Shown: piece after piece, positions 16,983 to 26,100 of the stretch
How positions within the stretch are numbered: position 1 is the first letter of the stretch
Layout: each line of letters starts with the position of its first letter
Assembly (NCBI GenBank): GCA_023423695.1
Contig: JAFAFA010000052.1
Location: forward strand, 62,001-126,000
DNA: 64,000 nt
From: Pseudomonadota bacterium
GTDB lineage: Bacteria; Pseudomonadota; Alphaproteobacteria; Azospirillales; Azospirillaceae
Reading direction: 5' to 3'
Notes under the pieces: generated by a model
Seen by the model: only the letters and a program-made list of their open reading frames with translations
Told to the model about the DNA's origin: nothing
Database searches by the model: none
Position numbers and translations under genes: made by a program

Positions 16983-17821
16983 CGAAATCCAGTATTATCG
17001 CCCTGCTGCGCGAGGATGTCCGTTGCGTGTTCGACCGCGATCCGGCGGCGCGCAACGCCCTCGACGTGCTGACCTGCTACCCCGGCATTCATGCGCTGGT
17101 GTTCCACCGCTTCGCCAACGCGGCCTGGCGGCGGGGGCTGCGCTGGCCGGCGCGCTTCCTGTCCTATGTGACACGCGCTGTGACCAACATCGATATCCAT
17201 CCCGGCGCCAGCATCGGCCGCCGTTTCTTCATCGATCATGGCGCCGGCGTGGTGATCGGCGAGACCGCGGAAATCGGCGACGATGTGACGCTCTATCACG
17301 GGGTGACGCTGGGCGGCACCTCCTGGACCAAGGGCAAGCGGCACCCGACGCTGATGAATGGCGTGCTGGTCGGTGCCGGCGCCAAGATCCTGGGGCCGAT
17401 CACCGTCGGGGCCAACGCGCGGGTGGGCGCCAATTCGGTGGTGACCAAGCCGGTGCCGGCGGGCATGACCGTGGTCGGCATCCCCGGCAGGGTGGTGCGG
17501 CCGGAGACCCAGCACCCGCAGCCCGGCCACCAGTTGTCCGGCCGCCAGTTGTCCGACCAAGGCATCGACCTGGAACATCATCTGATGCCGGATCCGGTCG
17601 GCAAGGCCATCGCCTGCCTGATCGACCACATCAACCGCATCGAAGCCCGGCTGGAAGCCCACACCGCAACCGGAACGTCACAGTTCCCTGCTAAAAATAT
17701 CCGTCTTTCGGAATTTCGGTTGGGCGATATACGTTTGGACGGTGTGGCCTGCAGCTCTTGTGGCAACATCTGCGACCAGGAGGGGTGCGGCCCCTCCCCT
17801 TCCAGCCAGCAGCACGCGTGA
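16979..17821 (+). CDS. cysE: Nif-linked serine O-acetyltransferase with unusual C-terminal tail
   Basis: CysE acetylates serine, the first step to cysteine, and so feeds sulfur to NifS; nif-linked copies correspond to NifP of Azotobacter. The N-terminal helical domain is followed by hexapeptide (left-handed beta helix) repeats: DIHPGASIGRRFFIDHGAGVVIGET, then VTLYHGVTLGGTSW and GAKILGPITVGANARVGANSVV, each read from one continuous frame. The last 50 or so residues, after about 232, are odd. They come from AT-richer DNA and contain a cysteine cluster (ACSSCGNICDQEGCG). This tail may be a real metal-binding extension or read-through of former intergenic DNA. Confidence 0.92.
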   Translation: MTKSSIIALLREDVRCVFDRDPAARNALDVLTCYPGIHALVFHRFANAAWRRGLRWPARFLSYVTRAVTNIDIHPGASIGRRFFIDHGAGVVIGETAEIGDDVTLYHGVTLGGTSWTKGKRHPTLMNGVLVGAGAKILGPITVGANARVGANSVVTKPVPAGMTVVGIPGRVVRPETQHPQPGHQLSGRQLSDQGIDLEHHLMPDPVGKAIACLIDHINRIEARLEAHTATGTSQFPAKNIRLSEFRLGDIRLDGVACSSCGNICDQEGCGPSPSSQQHA

Positions 17822-17834
17822 GGAGCCTTCGACG

Positions 17835-18170
17835 ATGAGCGATTTCACCGACGACCTCGACGATCTGGAAACCGCGGAAGACTTCCTGCGCTTCTTCCAC
17901 GTCATCTATGACCAGCGCGTGGTCAACGTGAACCGCCTGCACATCCTGCAGCGCTTTCACGACTACCTGTCGGCGGACCATGGGATGGAGGGGCTCGACG
18001 ACGAAGGCATGTCGGCGCGCTACCGCTTCCATCTGGAACGCGCCTACCAGGATTTCATGGTGTCCAACGCCATCGCGGAGAAGACCTTCAAGGTCCACAA
18101 GGAAGAGGCGCGCAAGATGGCCGACCGCTTCGTCCCGCTGGACAGCCTGCTGGGGTCGCCGGTCGGCTGA
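17835..18170 (+). CDS. nifW: Nitrogenase stabilising/protective protein NifW
   Basis: NifW is associated with maturation and oxygen protection of the MoFe protein. The 111-residue acidic start (MSDFTDDLDDLETAEDF) is followed by LRFFHVIYDQRVVNVNRLHILQ and FHDYLSADHGM, which match the family. The ATG at 17835 follows GAGG by 10 bases, directly after the cysE stop. It is the last gene before a terminator, so it closes the hesB-nifU-nifS-nifV-cysE-nifW unit. Confidence 0.95.
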   Translation: MSDFTDDLDDLETAEDFLRFFHVIYDQRVVNVNRLHILQRFHDYLSADHGMEGLDDEGMSARYRFHLERAYQDFMVSNAIAEKTFKVHKEEARKMADRFVPLDSLLGSPVG

Positions 18171-18198
18171 GCCGCCGGCACCCATGACATTGACGGGA

Positions 18199-18222
18199 GG
18201 GGGCGCCGGTCGCGCCCCCTTT
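18199..18222. terminator. Terminator after nifW
   Basis: GGGGGCGC, a five-base loop and GCGCCCCC form a perfect 8-bp stem followed by TTT. It sits between nifW and a convergent small gene and could serve both. Confidence 0.8.
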
Positions 18223-18226
18223 GCCG

Positions 18227-18529
18227 TCAGTGGATCTTGCTCTCGTTGGGACCGTCGTCGCGCCGATAGACATGGACGTGGTAGGCGGCCATCGGGTTTT
18301 CGTCGATGTAGCGCAGCAGTTCCTGCTCCGTCCGCGGCGTGGCGTCGCGGATCAGAACCTGCCAGGCGGGCTCCATCGTCGCACGCATGGTCTCGTCGTG
18401 GGGCAGCATGATGAATCCGGCCCATTCGGGGTCGAAATCCGCCAGGTAGCTCTTGGCGTAGTGTTTCATCATCGTCGCGTCGTTGACGTTGACGTTCTCC
18501 ATATTCTCGAAACAGACACGCAGGTCCAT
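18227..18529 (-). CDS. Small acidic protein of unknown function in the nif region
   Basis: I do not recognise this 100-residue protein. It starts MDLRVCFENMENVNVNDATM and contains DFDPEWAGFIMLPHDE, MEPAWQVLI and YHVHVYRRDD. It is soluble, rich in acidic residues and methionine, and has one cysteine. A strong ribosome binding site (GAGGAGGACGGC) precedes the ATG. Lying between nifW and the fix operon suggests a nitrogen-fixation accessory, but no sigma-54 promoter with correct spacing was found upstream. I considered CowN and could not match its motifs. Confidence 0.8.
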   Translation of the reverse strand: MDLRVCFENMENVNVNDATMMKHYAKSYLADFDPEWAGFIMLPHDETMRATMEPAWQVLIRDATPRTEQELLRYIDENPMAAYHVHVYRRDDGPNESKIH

Positions 18530-18823
18530 CGCCGTCCTCCTCATGGAATAGGGCGCGGCCCCGCCAATGGTCCGCAAGGGACGCGCGCAGGTCCGCGTTG
18601 TTCGGTCCTGAAAACAGTCATGCAATAGAGATGGTACGCCGACCGGGTGAAAAACAAGGGCGTGCAATCTCTCCCCATGCACCAGAGATGTCCTGCGGCC
18701 ATGCCTGCCCATTTCGCCATGCATCCGGCGCAGACCGGGCCATTGGTCATAATCCTGCGCTTTTTGGGTTCGCCGACTGCGCGGGTCCTGTAGAATTCTT
18801 GTGACAGCACCTGTGCGAGTACG

Positions 18824-19228
18824 ATGACAGACCTTCCGCCTGCCTCCGACCATCCCCTGCGCATCCTCATCGTCGAGGACGAAAGTCTCGCCGCCATGGC
18901 TTTGGAAGAGGTCCTTGGCATGCTGGGCTTTGCCGTCATCGGTATGGAGGACAATGCCGACGCCGCGATCGACGCGGCCGAGCGGCTGCGCCCCGACATC
19001 GTGATGATGGACATCCGGCTGCTCGGTTCCCGCGACGGAATCGAAGCAGCCGCGGCCATTCGCGCCCGCACCGGCATCCGCTGCATCTTCACCTCCGCCT
19101 TCGCCGATGCGGAAACCCGGCACCGCGCCGCCGACTGCGAGCCCTTCGGCTTCGTCCGCAAGCCCTATTTCCCGACGGAACTGCAACGGGCGCTTGACCA
19201 TGCGGCTGGGGTGTTGAGAGGGAGCTGA
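18824..19228 (+). CDS. Single-domain response regulator
   Basis: The 134-residue protein is a receiver domain alone. Asp19 lies in LIVEDE, the phosphoacceptor is Asp63 in IVMMDIRL, Ser/Thr is in FTSAFA near 90, and Lys113 is in FVRKPYFP. FxRKPY-type endings are common in stand-alone receivers used in phosphorelays or as CheY-like outputs. No kinase is adjacent. It sits between the two nif/fix transcripts but is not obviously part of either. The 294 bases upstream (18530-18823) contain promoter-like AT-richer DNA but no site I can name. Confidence 0.88.
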   Translation: MTDLPPASDHPLRILIVEDESLAAMALEEVLGMLGFAVIGMEDNADAAIDAAERLRPDIVMMDIRLLGSRDGIEAAAAIRARTGIRCIFTSAFADAETRHRAADCEPFGFVRKPYFPTELQRALDHAAGVLRGS

Positions 19229-19253
19229 TTGCCCCCACCAGACAAATCAGCCC

Positions 19254-19271
19254 CCGCGCAGTCCTGCGCGG
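19254..19271. repeat. Hairpin between response regulator and fixX
   Basis: CCGCGCA, a GTCC loop and TGCGCGG form a perfect 7-bp stem in the gap between two convergent genes. There is no strong T run on either strand, so it may protect 3' ends rather than terminate. Confidence 0.5.
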
Positions 19272-19310
19272 AGGCCGTCGAGTGGGCGGGGGAAGACGAC
19301 GGAGACGATC

Positions 19311-19604
19311 TCAGCCGAACTTGTAGCTGATGCCGTAACCGCCGCGTGGATAGTCCCAGGCGATGTTTCCCTTGTCCTGGCAGACGACGCGGCAGGTGCC
19401 GCATTCCAGGCAGCCGTCGGTCACCAGCGTCACGCCGCCGGTCTCGTTCTTGCTGTAGCAGGCGGCCGGGCAGCAGAAGGTGCAGGCTTGGCGTTCGCAG
19501 CTCTGGCAGGCCTCCACGCTCTTGATCTGGATGTGCGGCCGGCTTTCATCGACGATGTAGCGGTTCTGATAAAGCTTCTCTTCGACCTTCACCATGATGC
19601 TCAT
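19311..19604 (-). CDS. fixX: Ferredoxin-like protein FixX
   Basis: FixX carries a [4Fe-4S] cluster and takes part in the FixABCX bifurcating complex that supplies low-potential electrons to nitrogenase. The 97-residue protein has CxxC-type cysteines at 33, 36, 41, 44, 45 and 49, and a second set at 65, 68, 71 and 75 (DGCLECGTCRVVC). It ends in the family WDYPRGGYGISYKFG motif. Its ATG overlaps the fixC stop (ATGA). Confidence 0.96.
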   Translation of the reverse strand: MSIMVKVEEKLYQNRYIVDESRPHIQIKSVEACQSCERQACTFCCPAACYSKNETGGVTLVTDGCLECGTCRVVCQDKGNIAWDYPRGGYGISYKFG

Positions 19605-20902
19605 CGCACGGCCCTCACCAGCTTGATTGCGTCACCGACCAGTCCCATCACCGAGCGGCGCTTGATGAAGGACTTCATGATCTGCTTTTCCTTCGACTTC
19701 TTGTCGACGCTGTCCACGGTGAACCAGTTGTGGGCCGCCGCAGTGATTTCGTCGGGATAAGCGCCGAAGAACTGCTTGTTGCCGTGCATGATGCCGGGCA
19801 GCTCGCGATACTTCTTCAGGTCCTTCATGATGAAGCTGTCGTCCAGCTTCTTCTTGTAGGCGGCCAGGTTCGACGCGCTGTAGCCCTTGCCGGCGGCCTT
19901 CAACTCGATCACCGTCTCCGCCGCCATCCGGCCCGAGGCCATGGCGAGGTTGGAGCCCTCGCGGTGGGCGGCGTTGTTGAAGTGGGCGGCGTCGCCGACC
20001 ACCATCCAGCCGTCCCCGTAGAGTTGCGGAACCGCCTTGTAGCCACCCTCCGGGATCATGTGGGCGGCGTATTCCTTCATCTCCGCCCCTTCGATCAGCG
20101 GCTTGATGACGGGGTGGTTCTTCAGATCCTCCAGCATTTTGTAGGGCGGGCAATCGCCGTTCTTGAAGTCGGAGATCAGGCAGCCGATGCCGATCGTCAG
20201 CGATTCCTTGTTGGTGTAGAGGAAGGCGGTGCCGACCATCCCCTTGGTCACCTTGCCCATGATCTCGATGACGACGCCCTCGTCCTCCTTGATGCCGAAG
20301 CGCTGCTGGACCAGATCCGGATCGATGAAGAGAATTTCCTTCACCGCCAGCGCCACATTCTCCGGCGCCGCTTCGGCCTGGAGGCCGGCGCGCTTGGCGA
20401 GCAGGGCGTTGACGCCGTCGGCCATGATGACGACGTCGGCGTGGATCTCCCCGCCCTCGCGGTCGGTGCGGACGCCGATCACCTTGCCGGACGGGTCGCG
20501 GATCAGCTCCGTCACCGTCGTCTCGCAAATCTGCAGGCCACCGACCTTGCGGATCTGCTCGCCCCACCATTTGTCGATGTTGGCGCGGATGATGGTGTAG
20601 CGGTTCGGCTTGTCGCTGTTGAAGGACTCCGAGCGGTAGTTGGTGCCGACATAGCTGTCGTCGCCCAGCAGCCAGACGCGCTGTTCGATGATGTGGCGCT
20701 CCGTCGGGCAATCATCCCGGAAGTCCGGGATGATCTTCTCCAGCTCATGGGCGTACATGATGCCGCCCTGGACGTTCTTGGCGCCGGGATACTCGCCGCG
20801 CTCGAGCTGGAGCACCTTCAGCCCCTGCTTGGCCAGCGTATAGGTCGCGGCGTTGCCGGACGGGCCGGCACCGATGACGATGGCGTCGAACTTTTCGACC
20901 AT
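19601..20902 (-). CDS. fixC: Electron-transfer flavoprotein-quinone oxidoreductase FixC
   Basis: The 433-residue FAD protein begins MVEKFDAIVIGAGPSGNAAT, a Rossmann dinucleotide fold. It carries NVQGGIMYAHELE, GDGWMVVGDAAHFNNAAHREG and a C-terminal region typical of ETF-QO/FixC. It is thought to pass one arm of the bifurcated electrons to quinone while FixX passes the other toward nitrogenase. It lies in the fixABCX operon, 28 bp after fixB. Confidence 0.96.
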   Translation of the reverse strand: MVEKFDAIVIGAGPSGNAATYTLAKQGLKVLQLERGEYPGAKNVQGGIMYAHELEKIIPDFRDDCPTERHIIEQRVWLLGDDSYVGTNYRSESFNSDKPNRYTIIRANIDKWWGEQIRKVGGLQICETTVTELIRDPSGKVIGVRTDREGGEIHADVVIMADGVNALLAKRAGLQAEAAPENVALAVKEILFIDPDLVQQRFGIKEDEGVVIEIMGKVTKGMVGTAFLYTNKESLTIGIGCLISDFKNGDCPPYKMLEDLKNHPVIKPLIEGAEMKEYAAHMIPEGGYKAVPQLYGDGWMVVGDAAHFNNAAHREGSNLAMASGRMAAETVIELKAAGKGYSASNLAAYKKKLDDSFIMKDLKKYRELPGIMHGNKQFFGAYPDEITAAAHNWFTVDSVDKKSKEKQIMKSFIKRRSVMGLVGDAIKLVRAVR

Positions 20903-20930
20903 GTCGACAGGCTCCTTTCTCGTCCGGCGG

Positions 20931-22025
20931 TCAGCCGGCCATGCGGTTGACGGCCATATAATTGTTGGGGAGCCGGCGACCGAAGGCGTCGGTCAGCGCC
21001 GGCAGGATCGTCAGCGCGTCGCCGACCAGCCCGAGATGGGCGAAGTCGAAGATCGTCGCGTTGGGATCGGTGTTGATCGCCAGGATCAGGTCCGACTTCT
21101 CCATGCCGACCCGATGCTGGATGGCGCCGGAAATGCCGGCGGCGATGTAGAGCTTCGGCCGCACCGTCTTGCCGGTCTGCCCGACCTGGCGGTCGTTGGT
21201 GGCCCAACCGGCCTGGACCAGCGGACGGGTCACCCCGACCTCGCCGCCCAGCACCCGGGCCAGATCGAACACCAGCTTCATGTTCTCGACCTTGCCCAAC
21301 CCCTTGCCGGCCGACACGATGATGTCGGCGAAGGCCAGCTGCGCCTCGTTCTGCTCGCGGTCGGCGATGAAGTTCAGGACCTTGGTGACGATGTCCTCTT
21401 CGCGGAGATCCGGCTGGATTTCGATGACCCGGCCAGTGCGGGCATCGTCGCGCTCCGGCATCGCCATCACGCGCGGGCGGACGGTGGCCATCTGCGGCCG
21501 GTAGGCCAGCGTCTGGATGGTGCAGAGCAGCGTGCCGCCGAAGGTCGGCCGGGTGGCGGCCAGCGAGCGGTTGTCGGCGTAGATGTCCAGCTCGGTGCAG
21601 TCGGCGGTCAGGCCGGTCGCCAGCGTGGTGGCGATGGCGCCCGCCAGATCGCGGCCCAGCGTGGTGGCGCCCAGCAGCACGATCTCCGGCTTATGGGCGT
21701 TCACCACGTCGGTCATCACGCGGCAATAGGGGTCGGTGCGGTAGTCGGCCAGCGCCGGGTCGGTCACCTTGTAGACGATGTCGGCGCCATAGCCGATGGC
21801 TTCGCCGCAGATGCGGTTCAGGTCGGGGCTCTCGGCGCCCAGGACAACGGCACCGACCTCCACCCCCAGCTTGTCGGCCAGCTTGCGGGCTTCGCCCAGC
21901 AGTTCCAGCGACACGGAATGGACGATGCCGCGCTCCTGCTCCACGATCACCCAGACGTTCTTGTAAACCTTCAGGTGTTCGGGAAGCTGGAACTTGCGGC
22001 CCTGGGGCTTGATCGGTTCGCTCAT
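20931..22025 (-). CDS. fixB: Electron-transfer flavoprotein alpha subunit FixB
   Basis: The 364-residue protein is the ETF alpha-like subunit. It has an N-terminal ETF domain (VYKNVWVIVEQERGIVHSV split over residues 19-37) and the C-terminal FAD-binding GWATNDRQVGQTGKTVRPKLY region at about 272-292. KLYIAAGISGAIQHRVGM and AINTDPNATIFDFAHLGLVGD follow. With FixA it performs NADH-driven electron bifurcation. Genes fixA and fixB are separated by 25 bp. Confidence 0.96.
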   Translation of the reverse strand: MSEPIKPQGRKFQLPEHLKVYKNVWVIVEQERGIVHSVSLELLGEARKLADKLGVEVGAVVLGAESPDLNRICGEAIGYGADIVYKVTDPALADYRTDPYCRVMTDVVNAHKPEIVLLGATTLGRDLAGAIATTLATGLTADCTELDIYADNRSLAATRPTFGGTLLCTIQTLAYRPQMATVRPRVMAMPERDDARTGRVIEIQPDLREEDIVTKVLNFIADREQNEAQLAFADIIVSAGKGLGKVENMKLVFDLARVLGGEVGVTRPLVQAGWATNDRQVGQTGKTVRPKLYIAAGISGAIQHRVGMEKSDLILAINTDPNATIFDFAHLGLVGDALTILPALTDAFGRRLPNNYMAVNRMAG

Positions 22026-22050
22026 CGTCGGGTCTCCCGCGGGTGTATCG

Positions 22051-22902
22051 TCAAAGCCCGGCCGCGGCGCGGGCGAGCAGGTCGTCGGCCAGCTTGGGCT
22101 GGGCGGCGAAGATGGCGTCGATGGCGGCGGCGGCCATCGCGTCGGGCGTATCGGATGCAGCCTCGATCATCCTGGCCTTCTCGGCGCGCGGCTTCGGCAC
22201 GAACACCTTCGACACCACGGTCGGCGAGCCCTTCAGGCCGACGCGGCCCTCTTCGGCGCCGGTGTAGTCGCGGCTCCAGGTCTTCAGCTCGTAGCGGGCG
22301 GCGCGGAACAGGTCGTCCATCTTGCCGAAGCGGATGCTGTTGGTGCCTTCCAGCATGGTGATCATGCAGGGCAGCTTGGTCTTCAGCACCTGCACGCCGC
22401 CTTCGGAGCGGCGCTGCACCACGATCTCCTTGGAGGCGATGTTCAGGTCTTCGATCCTGGTGATGTAGGTCAGCTGTTCGAAGCCGAGCCGGGTGGCGAT
22501 GCCGGGGCCGACCTGGGCGGTGTCGCCGTCCACCGTCTGCTTGCCGCAGAAGACGATGTCGACCGGCTCCTCCTCCGCCAGCTTCTGGATGGCCGAGGTC
22601 AGGGCGTAGGAGGTCGCCAGCGTGTCGGAGCCTGCGAATTTGCGGTCGGTCAGCAGCACCGCGTCGTCGGCCCCCAGCGACAGCGCCTTGCGCAGCGAGG
22701 TCTCCGCCATCGGCGGTCCCATGGTCAGCACGGTGACGCGGGCGCCCACCTTGTCCTTCAGCCGCAGCGCCTCTTCCAGCGAGAACAGGTCGAAGGGGTT
22801 GATGATGGCGGGCACGCCCTGCCGCATGATGGTGTTGGTGACGGGATGGATGCGGATCTGGGCGCTGTCGGGCACCTGTTTGATACAGACGACGATGTGC
22901 AT
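22051..22902 (-). CDS. fixA: Electron-transfer flavoprotein beta subunit FixA
   Basis: The 283-residue protein starts MHIVVCIKQVPDSAQIRI and contains NPFDLFSLEEALRLKD, CGKQTVDGDTAQVGPG and LPCMITMLEGTNSIRFGKM, as in ETF beta/FixA. It is the NADH-oxidising partner of FixB. The ATG at 22902 is set by AAGGAGAACGG immediately upstream; longer frames run into the promoter. It is the first gene of the operon, downstream of a consensus sigma-54 promoter. Confidence 0.97.
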   Translation of the reverse strand: MHIVVCIKQVPDSAQIRIHPVTNTIMRQGVPAIINPFDLFSLEEALRLKDKVGARVTVLTMGPPMAETSLRKALSLGADDAVLLTDRKFAGSDTLATSYALTSAIQKLAEEEPVDIVFCGKQTVDGDTAQVGPGIATRLGFEQLTYITRIEDLNIASKEIVVQRRSEGGVQVLKTKLPCMITMLEGTNSIRFGKMDDLFRAARYELKTWSRDYTGAEEGRVGLKGSPTVVSKVFVPKPRAEKARMIEAASDTPDAMAAAAIDAIFAAQPKLADDLLARAAAGL

Positions 22903-22982
22903 CCCGTTCTCCTTGGCTTCCGCTCTCGCTGTGGCGCGCATGTGGGTTTGGGGCCGGCACCGGGCCGGGACACACCCAGGAC

Positions 22983-22998
22983 AGCAAGCGGCGTGCCA
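22983..22998 (-). promoter_or_regulatory. Consensus sigma-54 promoter of fixABCX
   Basis: Read on the minus strand the site is TGGCACG-N4-TTGCT, a full match to the -24/-12 consensus. It lies 81 bp before the fixA start, downstream of two NifA sites. Confidence 0.95.
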
Positions 22999-23066
22999 GC
23001 CGGCGGAGACCGGCCAAGCCACTGGAAGCACTTATGATTTTCAGGAGATGCGATACACCGCGCCCT

Positions 23067-23082
23067 TGTCGCAAAGGCGACA
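23067..23082. promoter_or_regulatory. NifA upstream activator sequence, fix promoter proximal
   Basis: TGT-N10-ACA is exact (TGTCGCAAAGGCGACA) and nearly identical to the site before hesB. It is centred about 78 bp upstream of the -24 element. Confidence 0.88.
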
Positions 23083-23094
23083 AGAGGACCGCCG

Positions 23095-23110
23095 TGTCGG
23101 GTTCGCTACA
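23095..23110. promoter_or_regulatory. NifA upstream activator sequence, fix promoter distal
   Basis: A second exact TGT-N10-ACA (TGTCGGGTTCGCTACA) starts 28 bp beyond the first, close to the 3' end of the upstream kinase gene. Tandem sites spaced by a few helical turns suit cooperative NifA binding. Confidence 0.78.
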
Positions 23111-23128
23111 GCCCGCGCGAATCCGATA

Positions 23129-26100
23129 TCAGACTGCCTCGATGTGGGCGACGACACGATCCAGCTCGATGCCGACGCGGGCAACCATGGCGGCGATCCC
23201 GTCCAGCCGGCGGTCGATCACCGCCATCTCCACCGCATCCGCGGCGGCGGCGAGATCGCGGGCTCCGACGGTGCGTGAGGATCCCGCCAGCTTGTGCGCG
23301 GCCTGCCGCACCTCGTCCCAGATCTCGCCCGCCAACGCATCGATGAGCCAACGGTGGGAGGTGCGGTTGGAAGTGACGAATTCGCCCAGCAGATGGCGGA
23401 CGAAGTCGGCGTCACCGTCGAACAGCGCGGTCAGCGCATCCATGTCGAGCGGCGGCAGGTCAGCCGCCTGCGGCTCCACCGGCGGAGCCTCGACGGCCTC
23501 CGGCGGCTGGGCGACCTGCTCGTCGGGCTCCTCCTCCGCCCAGTCTTCCGCGTAACCGTCCGGCGGCAGGAAACGGTCGAGCACGCGGCGCAGATCGGCG
23601 AGGCTGACCGGTTTGGCCAGCGTGTCGTCCATGCCAGCCTGCAGGCAGAGTTGGGCCTCGTTCTCCGTCGCGTTGGCGGTGATGGCGACGATGGGCAGGC
23701 GGGGACCGCCCCCGGCCGCTTCCGCCGCCCGGATGCTGCGGGCCAGTTCGATGCCGTCCATCTCCGGCATCTGGCAGTCGGTCAGCAGAAGCCCATGGCC
23801 GCCGGCCCGCCACAGGGCCAGCGCCTGGGCGCCGTCCTCCGCGGTTTCCATGACATGGCCCAGCAGGGTCAACTGGCGTTGGATGACCTGCCGGTTGGTC
23901 GGATGATCCTCCGCCACCAGGATCAGGCGCCCCTGCGCCCTCGCCTCCTCCACCGTGGGCAGCCGCCGCCGGCCGGCGGCGGGAGCGGCGGGCTCCGGCT
24001 CCGGCTGCAGATCGGCCCGTCCACCCTCTCCGGCCGGCATGCGCCCGGCGGCGGCCAGGACGGCGCGGATCAGGCTGGTCCGCCGCACCGGCCGGCCGAG
24101 GACGACGGTCCCGGCGCCGGCCCCAACCCTTGAGGAGCCCAGCGCGGCCGCATCGCCGGGCGTCATCGCGTCGCCGCCGATCAGCACGCAGCCACGCACC
24201 CGGCCGCGCGGGTCGCTGTCCAGCGCCGCAGTGTCGGTGCCCAGCGTGGAGACCAGAACGTCGCAGGCGGCGGTGGGCAGAAGGGTCCGCAAGGCTGCGT
24301 CGGCGTCGGACGCCTCCACCACCTGGGCGCCGTCGGCGTTCAGGTAGCGGGCGAGGAAGCCGCGCTCCTCCGCATCCGCGGCCAGCAGCAGCACCGTCAC
24401 GCCCAGCAGCGGCGCCCGCTGAAGGCAGGCGTCATCCTCCGCCGGGACCAGATCGGCCGCGAAGGTGAACCAGAAGGTGGAGCCGACATTCGGTTCGCTG
24501 GTGACACCGATGTCGCCGCCCATCAGTTCGGCCAGACGCCGGCAGATCGACAGCCCGAGCCCGGTGCCGCCGAACCGGCGGGTGGTCGACACCTCCGCCT
24601 GGGTGAAGGGACGGAACAGGCGGACCTGATTCTCCGGCGAGATGCCGATGCCGGTATCGGTCACCGCCACCCGGATGATGACCCGGTCGCCGTCGAAATG
24701 CGCCAGTTCCACCCGCACCGTGACCGAACCGGACTGGGTGAACTTCACCGCATTGCCGGCGATGTTGAACAGCACCTGCCGGATGCGCACCGGATCGCCC
24801 AGCACGGCTGCCGGCAGGTCGGGATCGACGTAGGTGACCAGCGACAGGCCCTTGGCCCGCGCACCGGGGGCCAGCGTGTCTGCCACCCCCTCCACCACGC
24901 CGGCCAGCGCGACCGGGACACGTTCCAGGTCCAGCCGCCCGGCCTCGATCTTCGAGAAGTCCAGGATGTCGTTGATGATGGTCAGCAGGGCGCCGGCCGA
25001 TTCCCGCACCACGGTGACCAGTTCGCGCTGGTCGCCGGTCAGGCTGGTGTGCTCCAGCAGTTCCAGCATGCCCTGGATGCCGTTCATCGGCGTGCGGATC
25101 TCGTGGCTCATGGTCGCAAGGAACAGCGACTTCGCCTGGTTGGCCGCCTCCGCCTCCGAGCGCGCCGCTTCCGCCGCCTCGCGCGCGGCTACGAGGTCGC
25201 GCGTGCGTTCCGCCACCTGGCCTTCCAGGCTGCGGTTCAACTCGGTCAGTTCCTCATAGAGGTGAACGTTGTCGAAGCCGATGGCGACCTTGGCGCAGAA
25301 CACCTCCAGCAGCCGCCGTTCGTCCGCCGTCAGGGCGCGGCCATGGCCGAGATAGACAGCCGTGTCGTGCAGCCGGGTGGCGGAGCGGAAGACCAGGACG
25401 CTGTGCCCGCGCTCGTACCGGTTGCGGCCGTCGGTCAGCGCCGCCGTCACCGCCTGCACCGCATCGTCCGGCAGGGCCAGGAACAGCGGCGTCCCTTCCA
25501 TCCCGACATGGCGGCCGGCACCGCCCAGCACCAGCGGTTCCGCCGGCTGCGGCCCATCGGACAGGCGGCTGACCAGCGCCACCCCCCCCAAGGTCATTCC
25601 ATTGGCGGGCGGACAGACGCCGACGATCTGCGCCACGGCATGGCGCACGAATTCCGCCATCGTCCGCTTGCCCAGCAGCGTGGAAGAGGCGTCGAGGATG
25701 CGCTCCAGCCCCTCGCGGTGATCCTCGATCGCGGTGATGTCCTGATAGCCGCGAAGCGCCGCGACGACGGATGTGAACAGCTTCTGCGCCGTCAGCTCGG
25801 TCTTCGACTTGTAGTCGTTGATGTCGTAGCTGAGGATCACGTCGCGTTCCGGCGCCTGCCCCGGCTGGCCGGTGCGCAGGATGATGCGGACCCGGCGGTT
25901 GCTCAACTCGCTGCGGATGTAGCGGACCAGACGCAGGCCGGCATCGTCGGATTCCATCACGACGTCCAGCAGGATCACCGCAATGGCCGGGTTGTCGCGC
26001 AGCACCCCGCGGGCTTCCGCCGCGGTGGCGGCCGACAGGAACTGCGCCGGACGCCCTTCGAAGGTGAAGCCGCGCAGCACCATCTTGGTGGTGGCGTGGA

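Noticed and set aside
18227..18529. CowN identity for the small nif-region protein
   Set aside because: The conserved CowN segments I would expect near the N-terminus are not present; left as unknown.
18662..18682. Minus-strand TGGGG...TTGCA resembling a sigma-54 promoter upstream of the 100-residue nif-region gene
   Set aside because: The GG-to-GC interval is one base short of the required spacing and the -24 box is poor.
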